In this document: positions 23,301-33,716 of the stretch, piece by piece
Layout of the letters: each line of letters opens with the position of its first letter
Numbering within the stretch: position 1 is the first letter of the stretch
Assembly: GCA_012845835.1 (NCBI GenBank)
Contig: JABAKD010000013.1
Span: 15,235,016 to 15,299,015, forward strand
Source: Undaria pinnatifida
Taxonomy: Eukaryota; Sar; Phaeophyceae; Laminariales; Alariaceae
Length of the DNA: 64,000 nt
Direction of reading: 5' to 3'
The notes under the pieces: model-generated
The model's input: the letters and a program-made list of their open reading frames with translations, nothing else
The model's database searches: none
Told to the model about the DNA's origin: nothing
Translations under genes and position numbers: made by a program

Positions 23301-26300
23301 TTGCGATGGACGGACCCAGCCACCGAGCTCCTAAAACTACCTCCCGTAGCCGTCCTCACTCTTCACTTCGTCCTCGTATTCCTACCAACCAAGTTACGCC
23401 TCTCGGGCCGCGGCTACGCTTCAACTCCCCTTTCCGCCTCCGCCTCCACCTATACCGGGAAACCCCTTAGCTTTATTTATAAACCAGCAGGGGCGTCACC
23501 CGTTAGGGCTGATGCCGCGCGGAGGGCGGTGGTTACAGGAAAAAACGTTTTGTCGGAAGGTTCTGTGGGAGCGGGGGGGGCAGGGGCTAGCGGTGGGGCG
23601 GTAAGCACTCACTTGGGGAGTGTACCGTCGTATGTGTTCGACGTTGTGCTGCCGAGTGATCCCGCCTTCGATGCCGAGGTGGGTAGGTCGTTTTTTTCTT
23701 TGTTTTTCGTCTGTTTCTGACCAGTTGTTGTTTTTGTTTTCGTCCCTGTTGATGGTTTTTGTTTTTTTTTCGAGTGTTTTTGTTTGCTTGTTTGTTTGTT
23801 TGTTTGTTTGTTTGTTTGTTTGTTTGTTTGTTTGTTTGTTTGTTTGTTTGTTTGTTTGTTTGTTTGTTTGTTTGTTTGTTTGTTTGTTTGTTGTTTGTTC
23901 GTTTGTTCGTTTGTTTGTCTGTTTGTTTGTTTGTTTGTTTATTTGTTTGTTTGTTTTCTGTTTGTCTGTCTGCTTGTTTGTCTGTTTGTTTGTTTGTTTG
24001 TTTTTTGTGCTTGTTTGAGTGTTTGTTTTTGTTTGTTTTGTTTGTGCTTGTTTGTGTTTGTTTGTTGCTTGTTTTTGAAGTCCCCTTGGTTTCGTTTCTG
24101 TGTTTTGTGTTTTGTTTTTGTTCATTGGTTCGTTATTCCATTTTGTTTTCGTTTTGTGGTGATTTATTCTCGTCACAATCGTGGGCACGGTCACCTTCGC
24201 CGATCTGCTATCATACTAGTAAGATTTCAATAGAAACCGACACGTATGGACCTCTAAGTCCATAAGCCAACCATAACCCAACCCTCACCCAACACACCCC
24301 GCCCTCCTGCCGCGACTTCACCAAACGCCGCAGGCGAGGCTAGGAGGATACACCATCGCATACCACGGCTCAAGTCCGGAGAATTTTCACTCCATTCTTA
24401 ACACGGGGCTGCGCGTGATGAGCGGCAGCAGGCTAATGAAGAACGGTGCGGCGTTCGGCAACGGCGTGTGAGTCCCCCCCCCCGCCCCCCCAAAAAGCCC
24501 GAGTCAAAGCAAGTTTCTCCCCACAAGGACGGGGTTTCCCCAACCCAAGCGATTCTATGAGATATCCCGCCCCTCTCCTCGCCCTCCCCATTGAGACCCC
24601 CCGCCCCTCCCCCTCCTCCCCGCTCCCCCTCCTCTCCTACACCCCCTCCCTCCGGCTCCATCTCACTCCCGCCCGTCGCCCGCTCGGCACGGCGCCTACC
24701 AATATGAATAGTTAATATATACCCCCCCCCCCCCCGCTTCCCTCCACGCACAAACAAGCACAAACCCACGCCCCTTCCGCTGCCTCTCCCCTCCTCCTCC
24801 CTCCCCCCGTCGCCCCTCCCCCTGTCGCCCCCCCCCCGGGCCCGCCCCTCTGTCGCCGTGACTTCCACTCTCCACCATTGCACCTATTATTCACAATATT
24901 AATAGCTACCTTTCCGGGAGTCGCAAGGCCGCCGCGGCTTTCGCATGCAGGGGGGACGGAACCGGAACAACGGTGTGGCCCAAAAGCGCTTTCGGAGCGG
25001 GCGGCACGGAGAGCTTCATGGCATCTTTAAGCAGCGGGGGGCGAAAGAAGTTTGGGTACCGCGTGGTGGCCAAGTGTCGCGTCCTCAAAGGAGACGGCGT
25101 CAAAGAGGTGAAATATAGTTGTATTTGAAATATATGTTTTTTTTCGACGGGTCTAAGAAGTGAAGTCTGAAATCTGGTTCTTTTTTACCTAGCCAAGAAG
25201 GTGAAACATCGTTAGTTTTGAAGTGGCCGAATGTCTCGCTCTCAAAGGCGACGGGACCATAGAGGTCAAACGTGGTTATTTAAAATATGTTATATTTGAC
25301 GACCATGGTTGTGTGAAGTATTAGTGTTATACTTCGTACTTGACGAATGTGAGTATATATTTTGACGATGTCGAAGAGGTGAAATGTGGGTACTAGTGAT
25401 TTTTTTTTTTTTTTTGCGTGGTCCAAAAGGTGTATGGTTATATTTGACGCCAAAGAGGGTAAATCTGGTCGTTTTTGAGGTGACCAAGTGTCGCATTCTT
25501 CTAAGGCGACGGGGTCAAAGACAGGTGGAGGTGTGTTGTGTGTGTCAATATCAGAAATACGACCGTAGAGGTTTGCGCAAGTTGACGTCAATCTCAGACA
25601 TGTGATGTCCCCAGTATATGACGAGTGCTAGCGTTGGGGATAGCACGTTTTGGCGAAAGATAACAATTGACTGACGACCGGAGTCCTTAAGTAACAGCCA
25701 AATAACAAATAACGAACTGAACCACAACATCGCCGGAATACCATTTGGGCTTCACAAGATAATTCGCTGTTGTATAACTAAACTAGATCATGGGATTGTT
25801 TACGTCATTGCACTTTCATGTTTCGTACAAGCCAGTTTCAAGGTGAGGTAAAGAGCTTGTCAGGTGATCGCAGGAAAGACCTCACGGTTTTAGCTGCACT
25901 CGTACCGCAGCACACGCCGTTATAGCCGTTACGTACGGGGGTGTTCTGCTTGACCCCCCCCCAGTGCAGATTTCGTTTAATTTTCTTTCTATTTACGTCG
26001 TACTTCGAAGTATGTATTTAGAGTGAAAGTCGTCCGTCTCACTGACCCCTTTTGACCCCCTTTTTCGCCCCCGTTCAGCTCCATCTGCCATGTCGACCCG
26101 ACCAAATAATGCCATTTATTTTGTATTTGCGTTGTTGTCACCGTCGCGACAACCGCTGTGCGTGCCCCCTCCCTCCCCACCCGACCCCCCCGCTCCCTTA
26201 TCAACCACCCGACCCGCCCCCCGTCCCCTCCACCCCTGCCCCCGCCACCCCCGCCCGTCCCTCCCGCCCGCTCGCTCGCTCGGGCAGATCGAAGGGTGGG

Positions 26301-26665
26301 GGGAAGAAGAGACCTACTTCGTTGTTTCAGACACTTCCAGGGTACGCGTGGAATCACTCCTCCTTTTCGACGAAGGCCAACTTTCAGAATCCGGTGCAAG
26401 CGCCACCTCCGCCACCAAAAATACGCCTAAAGTAGAAAAGCAGGTTAATACTAAGGCAAGCGAGGGCAAGGGTGGGAAAGGGGCACAGTGTCAGGGTCGA
26501 GGTGTGAGTGGTGCGGCGCGTAGAGTGTATCGACCTAGGGTAGCGGCGGCGGCTGGGGCGGGTAACGCCTGGTCTCCGGACGCGGATGGCGTAGCTGTGA
26601 AGATTTTTCACCCTTGCGTTGTGGTTTTGGCCGCGCTTGGTGTCCTGCTTGTTACGTTTTCCTAG
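14398..26665 (+). CDS. PARP16: PARP16-like mono-ADP-ribosyltransferase with C-terminal tail anchor, 8 exons
   Basis: Exons: 14398-14542, 18949-19094, 19734-19996, 21498-21606, 23298-23678, 24334-24467, 24906-25107, 26288-26665; total 1758 nt (585 aa plus stop), phases consistent. Residues 1 to about 150 read like an RWD/E2-like fold (VNWAENERTLTLHIQKPPS, RLYFPASLGEKPFCFCEDD). About 160-220 matches the helical N-terminal region of PARP16 (ADLLLTFLGMAVSSYRRD, SPFPQQLE). The catalytic domain has YHGSSPENFHSIL (His about 359), GAAFGNGVYLS (Tyr about 394) and TYFVVSD (Tyr about 470). This gives the H-Y-Y triad of PARP16, which is expected to transfer a single ADP-ribose. The protein ends in a hydrophobic segment, FHPCVVVLAALGVLLVTFS, right before the stop, fitting a tail-anchored ER/nuclear-envelope protein as in animal PARP16. 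Exons 3-8 are strong. Exon 1 and its 4.4-kb intron to exon 2 are less sure. The 23298-23678 exon includes a low-complexity Gly/Ala linker. Confidence 0.85.
18540..18948. repeat. About 60-bp degenerate tandem repeats of the PARP exon-2 acceptor
   Basis: Five or six diverged units each carry a pattern like GATAGGTGCGAAGCTA and TGCTATTAATGTGCAG followed by TTCTGTC. The last TGTGCAG is the acceptor I use for exon 18949-19094. Several upstream copies keep the AG, so they are potential decoy acceptors. Confidence 0.75.
20265..20885. repeat. About 150-bp tandem repeat in PARP intron 3
   Basis: Five degenerate copies share CACTGAGCTAACAGTCAGC, GCGGACGGACCCC and TGCTTTTGTTTGA blocks. Nearly all of this is intronic between exons 19734-19996 and 21498-21606. 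It contains no exon-like sequence. Confidence 0.8.
21775..22165. repeat. TATAGGGTAT-type and CTCAACTGAACAAC tandem repeats
   Basis: About 230 bp of TATAGGGTATTATAGG-like units is followed at about 22107-22160 by five 14-bp CTCAACTGAACAAC units. They lie in PARP intron 4. Confidence 0.85.
22862..23290. repeat. 430-nt polypyrimidine tract before PARP exon 5
   Basis: Almost uninterrupted TTC/CTC/TCTTGC repeats run directly into the acceptor at 23297. The length far exceeds a normal polypyrimidine tract. Long open frames across it on both strands are compositional artefacts. Confidence 0.95.
23755..24075. repeat. (GTTT)n tetranucleotide repeat
   Basis: About 25 perfect TTTG units at about 23781-23890 are followed by an interrupted tract to about 24075, in PARP intron 5. 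The repeated CLFV/NKQT open frames here are artefacts. Confidence 0.97.
24470..24840. repeat. C-rich intron block with poly-C runs
   Basis: PARP intron 6 is dominated by CCCCTCC-type sequence, with C runs of 10 or more at about 24474, 24723 and 24826. The G-rich complement could form quadruplexes. Confidence 0.9.
25215..25535 (+). pseudogene. Decayed copies of the PARP exon-7 3' end
   Basis: The exon end GTGGCCAAGTGTCGCGTCC...AAAGAG|GTGAAA (25066-25113) recurs as GTGGCCGAATGTCTCGCTC at about 25223-25275 and as GGTGACCAAGTGTCGCATTC at about 25479-25530. A fragment reading GTCGAAGAGGTGAAATGTG lies at about 25370. The frames are broken. Confidence 0.75.
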
Positions 26666-26965
26666 TGTACGGAGCGGGGGGGGAAGGTGTAGTCAGTTTG
26701 TGTATGGCCGTACTCGTAGCATCATAGACCCTCGCATCCCTAGTATGCCGGGAGGGGCGCTGTTTGTGCTGTTTGTTACTTTTTCCTGGTCAAGGGCGGG
26801 CGGGGGTAAGGGGGCTGCGGAGCTGTTTGTTGCGTTTTCCTAGTGTAAAGAGAGGGAGGGTTGGGGGAGCGTAGGGGCGGGCGGCGCTATATCTTACGTT
26901 TTTCTTGGGTATGGAGGGGGAGGTGGGAAGGGAGAGAGCTGTTTGTTAAAGTTTTCCTATTGCAC
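26640..26965. repeat. Tandem copies of the PARP last-exon end beyond the stop codon
   Basis: The stop region GTTACGTTTTCCTAGTGTA (26651-26669) recurs as GTTACTTTTTCCTGGTCAA (about 26780), GTTGCGTTTTCCTAGTGTA (about 26828) and more diverged forms at about 26894 and 26947. The copies are separated by G-rich spacers. Some copies would encode the same hydrophobic tail if read through. Confidence 0.7.
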
Positions 26966-27003
26966 ACTGCAAGGAGGTGGGGGTGGGGGTGGGGAACGGG
27001 GGG

Positions 27004-27069
27004 AAGGGGGAGGGGCGGGGGGGGGGGGGGAAGGGGGAGGGGCGGGGGGGGGGGGGGGGGGGGGGGGGG
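27004..27069. repeat. Poly-G tract
   Basis: Runs of 10-23 G are separated by AAGGGGGAGGGGC. Length may be collapsed or expanded by sequencing. It is a strong quadruplex candidate. Confidence 0.95.
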
Positions 27070-29634
27070 TGACGGATCAGGTGTAAGGATTTTGGCCCTG
27101 AAGGCATATCTTAGAGGGGTGAAGGGTCGAGGGCCAGGGGGTGCTTGATGTGTGGCGTGTAAACAGTTTGCCCCTGGCAAGCGTTACCTTGGAGGAGCGG
27201 AGGAGCAGACTATGTGCGGTGAAGTGTGTCAGGTCTGGTTGGAGTAGACGAGTGTAGCAGTAGGACCTGCAGTAGAGCTCGTAGTACGGTAGGAAGTTTG
27301 TCCCATGTGGTTTAACCCTTTTGCGTCCGCTAAAATGATCCACCTCGAAGTTTAATGTATACAGTTGTACCCTAAAATTGATCCACCTTTTGTGTGATTT
27401 GGCCAAGTTGGTGCCCAAAGCCTAAGACTGTTGTCGAGTTCCAAGGGGGTGACAGACATCATCAGTAGGTAGAACGTTTGTTCCGCTGGCTATGATGTGG
27501 CTCGTAGGATGTGTGCGAATCCCTAAACGAAAATGTGTTGAGCTGCATTGGCCGTTGTCAGCTGCATTGGGTGTTAACGCGTCGCGCGGGACTGCATGGC
27601 ACCATCAGGTATTAGTGCATTTCTAGAGTGTCGTGGGGAATACCTGGTATATGTTACCGACTTTGGAGGGATTATGTTGTTCCCCAACACATTCTCTAAG
27701 AAAGCGAGCCGCACCACCGCTGAATTTTGTGGATGCCGTCGATAACTTTGGTGAGGAGAATCCAGGGGTAACGAAAATCACGAACCCGAGCTGAAAAGTC
27801 GCCTTTCCCGGCAATTCTACAAGCTTTTCGAAGGGCGTCCCTATGATACATGTTTTTGTGCGGTGTCACTACATCCTTTGTTTCAAGGCGTTTCTATACA
27901 TACGCTTATTTGTGGGGGGGTTCTAAAATACATTGCTCCGTAGGACCTGTGCTTTGCTTTCGTCCAGCGCGCCTACTTGGAGTCCACGGACTGTAAAATA
28001 AAACCAAAATCCATTTGTTTTATCCAACCCCCCCAGCTTCTGGTCGGAACCCATGATCCCATCCGGACCTGAGCCTCCAAACTGACCCCGATATACTTTG
28101 ACACACGGGTAGCGGGGATGTTATACCCCCCGTTTTGTTCCGAGTAGGGTAGTTGACAATTAAATGGCGGCGTACCGCGAAGTAATCAGGCGCAACAACA
28201 CCAGAAAGACTTGCAAAACTATGATACGAGCTAGCCAATGGCGCGAGTGGCCCTTTGAGCGCTCGCAACCGCGTAGTTACGCTGGAGTTTGGTTTGGCGT
28301 TGAAATTATGCCCCCGGTGTGAGGTCTGTCCTCTGCTGTGTTGTTGTTGCTGTTTTTGTACTGCTGCTGCCGGTGGGCTTGCTTGCGATGATGGCTCGGT
28401 GCTTGGAAGAAAATGAAGGTCGACCACATGTCACGCGATCGGGAAGCCTGTGACAGCGTCGGTGGGGTGGCAGGGTAATTGCTGCTGGTTCGAGCTACAC
28501 CGAGCGGCTTGCTGTAGTTAGGTCGGGCGTTGCGATGATGGCAGAGGTTGCGTTCTGCTGCCGCGTCTATGTGTGTGTTGCCTCGGGTGCGGGGCGGGTG
28601 CTTTGGCAGGTTGGAGCCAATATATATATATATATAATATATGTGGTGGCCACAAGACGGTGCGTCTCGGGAGGATCTTTTATGATTAATGTATATTTTC
28701 ACTTCAAGGAATTACTCACCATACACACCACAAAACATTCATGTTGACGAGATGGGAACAGCCAGTACAGTAGTGTCACTGTGGGATAGTGCCGATTGCC
28801 GCCATAATGCCGGTACTTCCGTCCGTTACAGCAAGGATCTTCAGGAATGTGTCGGATTTTTTCCCAAAAAACGGTATACCGTGGACATTTGGTGTGCTTT
28901 GGAGTACATGTATGTCACACATGAGCATAACAACGCTCGTTCTTACCATGCGCACTATGCCAGGAAACGGTACACCATGGAAAATTCGCTCAGTGAGACG
29001 TGAATGTTGCTTTTGCCGTGTTAGCAGCGTTCATTTCCTTGAACTGGCGTATACAAAAACGGTATTATACCGTTTGATGGCATTTGGCTTTCCAGACGGC
29101 CAGACGGACAGACGAACGGACAGCTTGGCAATATCGGCGACAGAAACCGCAGTAAACTGTGGAATTATCATAGTATCGACGCTGGATCAAGCCGTGGACA
29201 CCGCTTTGGTCGAGCCGGTCTATAATACCTGTTGCTCAGCCCATATTATTGGAGAGAAACTGTGTAAGTGTGTGACCGTGGACTAAGGTAAAGGCGATGG
29301 GCTAAGGTGATAACAACAGCTTTGTCCCGGTCGTTCCTACATCGTGATAACCGCTTTGTCCCGGTCGTTCCTACATCCACTCACTGCCAGGTGTCCCTCC
29401 GGTATTTGCAGGGCGTTCCTTATATATATGCAAAGCTTGTTCCAAAGCTGTTGATTTTATTCTTTGGTTGCTCCTTTTGCATACGTTGTTGGACGGGCCA
29501 CACCCTGACACACAAGGTGCCGAGCACAAACCACGTCAGCGGCTGTTGTCATGCGTTTTCATAACAATCCAAACAAGCCACAGCTAGGAGCTTTGACCCC
29601 TTCGGGTATAGGGCTTCAGAGGGGACATCGACGA

Positions 29635-29795
<161 letters not shown>

Positions 29796-31649
29796 TTTTT
29801 TTGCCCTCCGACAATATAGCGGAGATGCCGTTCCGATGTAAATCGAATATCCTTCCATAAAGCAGTAGTATGTACGAAGTCGAATAATCCCTCCATAAAG
29901 CAGTGGTATATTCTGCCAACCATTTCCCCATTTCATTTCCTTTCCCCACATCTTCTCCTTTCATCTGCTTCCTATATTGACGATTCCAGAATCCGCCACA
30001 CGATGCAGCAACCGGGACGCCGGATAGAGGGTGTGTTCACTAGCGTGTTCACGAGTGTGTCCACTAGTGTGTTCACTAGTGTGTTGAAACCGCAACGGTA
30101 GGAGCTATATCACACACGCACCGCGTTCTCATACTAGTAATAGCATAACAGGTGCTGCTCAACGCTCCACCTAGACGGTCGATAATAATATCGAAATCTC
30201 GTGTTTTTGGCCGATATACACGGGCCTCAAAAGGGTTGACGAACATCACAATAAGTCAGAACTTTGGACTTTAATGCATCAAAATACGTCACACCTAGTG
30301 GAGGCTTCAACGCATCCCGGCACGCAAGGTGTCGAGCATAGAAACGTGAAAAGAAAATTACGCCACAGCTAGTGGGTTCAATGCACCCCGACGCACAAGG
30401 CGTCGAACATAGAACACATGATAGTCAAAAATAAGCCACAGTTACAGTAAAGACTGTCATTGTTTAGTGACCCGGGGGCGTGCGACAAAAAAGAGAAAAC
30501 GACACCACCCCCCTAAAGGGTCAGAATGCAAAAACCAACCGGAGAGACAGGGTGACGAGGAAAATGAAGAAAATGACCTTGTTCAGTGACTTTGGGCTAG
30601 GTTTATAAGGGAATTTAGCTTATGTGAGAACATCATCAACATCATCATCCATCAATGCTCCATGACCAGATCCAGCTTCAGCTCTAGCTCCATCCTTGGA
30701 CTTCAGTGGAGACTGGTTCGCCTTTACCGGGTTTTCTGACCACTGGCATTGATGGAGCTTCTGCCAGAGCTTTGGCCTTCGCAAACAACGCCGATGGTTT
30801 CAATTTGATGACTATTATTTAGATTTGAAAGACAGTTTCCCTTGGCAAGGTCCCCACGGTTTCAATTTGAAGACCTGCGATGCATGTGCAACCGCCTACC
30901 AGATACTAAAAGCTGTTGCCGATGACAACAAACCGCGGGGAAGAGTATTCCGCCTCCTAACAAAAGAAAAAATCGAACGTTTACACGTCCCCCACCTTCG
31001 CTACCCCGCGCCGAACATACCCCCATACCTCAAAGTACTAAATTTGACGACCCACAAAACACCACAAAACTGCGCGACGCAATGCGACGCCATGGGACGC
31101 TATGCGACACCAAGAATACCACTGGGCGCGCTCATGAGACGCGGTACGACAGCATGCAGGTAAAGTGGCCACGCATGCCCACCGTCAAAAACGCGAGAGT
31201 AGTGAAATGGGTTACAACGCATACATGGTCTCCTAGAGCCTGGGCTCTGCCAGGCGAGGCTTACCGCGCAACACCCGCCAGGGTTACGTGTACTCATATA
31301 TTGTACGGCCGTAGTGTCAAGGCCACAGTGGTATGACCCTCGCATCCCGAGAATGCCGGGACGGAGAACGTCGGCGGACTCAGCACTCGCTGAACCCGAT
31401 CAACCCTCGAGCAGCACGCAGGCACCGGACCCCCTTTGGTACTCGCGGACGGACAGGAGCGTACGAGCGCGACAAAAACTACGCAAAAAAAGAACACCGG
31501 TTGTGATCGCACTTGCGCCATATATCCACTGGGATCCCCCCTCGCGCAGCGTCCCTCTGGAGACTGCACACCGGTTGTGATCGCACTTGCGCCACATCCT
31601 CAATAAGACCTGCCCTCCCCCCTCCCCCCGCGGCGGCCTTCTGAAAGCT

Positions 31650-31751
31650 CTAGTGCACTTCGACGATGGCCTCGAGTTCAACTGGCATGTCCAGGGGTAA
31701 CGAGCTGGTACCCACAGCTGATCGGGCGTGAACGCCCTTCTCCCCAAACGT
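31650..31751 (-). pseudogene. Duplicate of RidA-B last exon (assembly duplicate)
   Basis: Identical to 34753-34854. It encodes TFGEKGVHARSAVG, the segment LDMPVELEAIVEVH and the stop. It is listed separately only because the coordinates exist in the window. Confidence 0.85.
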
Positions 31752-33030
31752 CTGGTACTCATGCACAAGAAAATAATAGCAGCAACAGCAGCAGCAGCGG
31801 CAGCAGTGCCAGAGGTAGCAGCAACAGGAACAGCAACAGGAACAGCAACAGGAACAGCAGCGGCAGCAACATAAATATCAGCAGCAACGGCAACAGCAGT
31901 AAAGCAAAAGCAGCAGCAGAACCAGTTGCAGTAGCAGAAGCGAAAACAACAGCCGTGCCAGCAGCAGCAGCAACAGCAGAGACAGCAACAGCAGAGCAGC
32001 GGCGGGAAAGCAGCGCGGTAGACCAGGGTCGGTGTTGGGAAACTATTTATAACAGAGTCGAGTCGGAGAGAGACGTGTAGTGTGAGTGTGTAGCGGTGTA
32101 GTGGTGTAGAGGTGTAGTGTAAATATGCCCTGAGCCTAGGAGGGAGATGTTCGGCGTCAATGGAAGTTGGCAGACAGGGAATGCCGTCATGCGCATTTTT
32201 GCCGCGAAGTACGTGATTTACAGCGAATTCACTAAAACGAGTGTCAAATACATCGAAAATCACAATATATCAAACAGCACAAGTGTGAGTTTGTTTTTAC
32301 TTGACAGCTAGTTATTAGCTGAGTGGCGAAGTAAGAATACCGCACCTCGGACAGATCACGATATAGATCATATATATATCATATAAATCATGTAGATCAT
32401 CAACAGTAGAATCTGTATATGCCTTTATGATATGTTGTGCAGGATCTGTACATACAGAGTACAGACTCAGCCCAAGAAACATGTGTTAGATCGTGCAGGT
32501 CGTACGGCTCCCACCCGGAAACACGAGCCAGACCATACAGATCTTCCCTGAAATATCTACCAGGTAGATCATCAAGTGGAGATCGGTGGTCCATCCGACG
32601 TGTGAAGAATACCAACTGACTTTAGTATTTCTCCATTTCGAGCTACGAGCGCAACAGTCGACACAACAGCACAGAACTCCGCCAATTGCCTTGAGGAAAT
32701 AACTAGGAAATAACTGTAATACCTCGCGGCTTGCGTCGGTGATTGAAACGCTGCGCTGGTGGTCTAGTGGAAAGGACAAAGGACAACACACAATAAAAAA
32801 CAAGGACGCACATTTCCCCGTAGCGGAAATTACCGGAAATTAATACGAGCCTAAGAAAAAAAACGTTTATCAGCGAAAATTCAGCATATCCCCTATCCCC
32901 CGACAAATACTGCCTCTGTATCGTATGGAATCCGCTGAACATTTTGAAAACATGAAATTCGGTGACGGATCCAATTTGTTCTCACAGTCACCGAACAAAA
33001 AAGACGGTATCGGGGAGCAATAATTCCCAC

Positions 33031-33153
33031 CTCGGCCAAGAGGTCGCTGGCGCCGTTGACGACCTTAGCCTGCCCCGTGAAACCGTCGACACATTGCACC
33101 GTAACCGTTCAGCTTTACTATTCGCGCTACTCGGTCGAGGTCGCCTAGTTGGT
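33031..33153 (-). pseudogene. Frameshifted duplicate of RidA-B exon 4 (assembly duplicate)
   Basis: Copy of 36133-36254 with one inserted C at about 33103. It starts QLGDLDRVARIVKLNGY and then runs out of frame. Its position near the contig end suggests a base-calling error rather than a real pseudogene. Confidence 0.8.
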
Positions 33154-33216
33154 CTGACAGTTTAGAGGGAGGGACGCAGGCAGGAGGGCAAGGCAGAAGC
33201 AACAGTAGTAGCGACA

Positions 33217-33716
33217 NNNNNNNNNNNNNNNNNNNNNNNNNNNNNNNNNNNNNNNNNNNNNNNNNNNNNNNNNNNNNNNNNNNNNNNNNNNNNNNNNNNN
33301 NNNNNNNNNNNNNNNNNNNNNNNNNNNNNNNNNNNNNNNNNNNNNNNNNNNNNNNNNNNNNNNNNNNNNNNNNNNNNNNNNNNNNNNNNNNNNNNNNNNN
33401 NNNNNNNNNNNNNNNNNNNNNNNNNNNNNNNNNNNNNNNNNNNNNNNNNNNNNNNNNNNNNNNNNNNNNNNNNNNNNNNNNNNNNNNNNNNNNNNNNNNN
33501 NNNNNNNNNNNNNNNNNNNNNNNNNNNNNNNNNNNNNNNNNNNNNNNNNNNNNNNNNNNNNNNNNNNNNNNNNNNNNNNNNNNNNNNNNNNNNNNNNNNN
33601 NNNNNNNNNNNNNNNNNNNNNNNNNNNNNNNNNNNNNNNNNNNNNNNNNNNNNNNNNNNNNNNNNNNNNNNNNNNNNNNNNNNNNNNNNNNNNNNNNNNN
33701 NNNNNNNNNNNNNNNN
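33217..33716. other. Assembly gap of exactly 500 N
   Basis: The round size indicates a placeholder. The flanks repeat each other (30614-33216 and 33717-36316), so the true gap is probably negative, meaning the contigs overlap. Confidence 0.98.

Larger units (their letters stand above)
30614..33216. repeat. First copy of a 2.6-kb direct duplication flanking an assembly gap (likely artefact)
   Basis: This block matches 33717-36316 base for base apart from a few single-base differences: A8 versus A7 at about 32856, an extra C at about 33103, and GGCAAGGCAGAAG versus GGCAGGCAGCAG at about 33187. Two of these lie within the last 115 bases before the Ns, as expected of a low-quality contig end. 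It repeats the last two exons of the minus-strand RidA gene (33153-33031 and 31751-31650). The extra C shifts the frame of the first. Most simply, two overlapping contig ends were scaffolded rather than merged, and the real locus has one copy. Confidence 0.9.

Noticed and set aside
22860-23720. Long plus-strand open frames over the TTC-rich tract
   Set aside because: The Ser/Phe/Leu-rich part is compositional. Only the part from 23298 onward is coding, as a PARP exon.
23496-24194. 232-codon minus-strand frame rich in NKQT
   Set aside because: Product of the (GTTT)n repeat and the reverse of a PARP exon.
28020-28427. 135-codon minus-strand frame with Gln-rich start
   Set aside because: No domain, no splice partner, and overlapped by another open frame of equal quality.
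31400-32263. 287-codon minus-strand open frame (and its copy 34503-35366)
   Set aside because: It runs through a CAG/CAACAG tract giving repeated Cys/Ala/Val, overlaps the true last exon of RidA-B in another frame, and has no recognisable domain.
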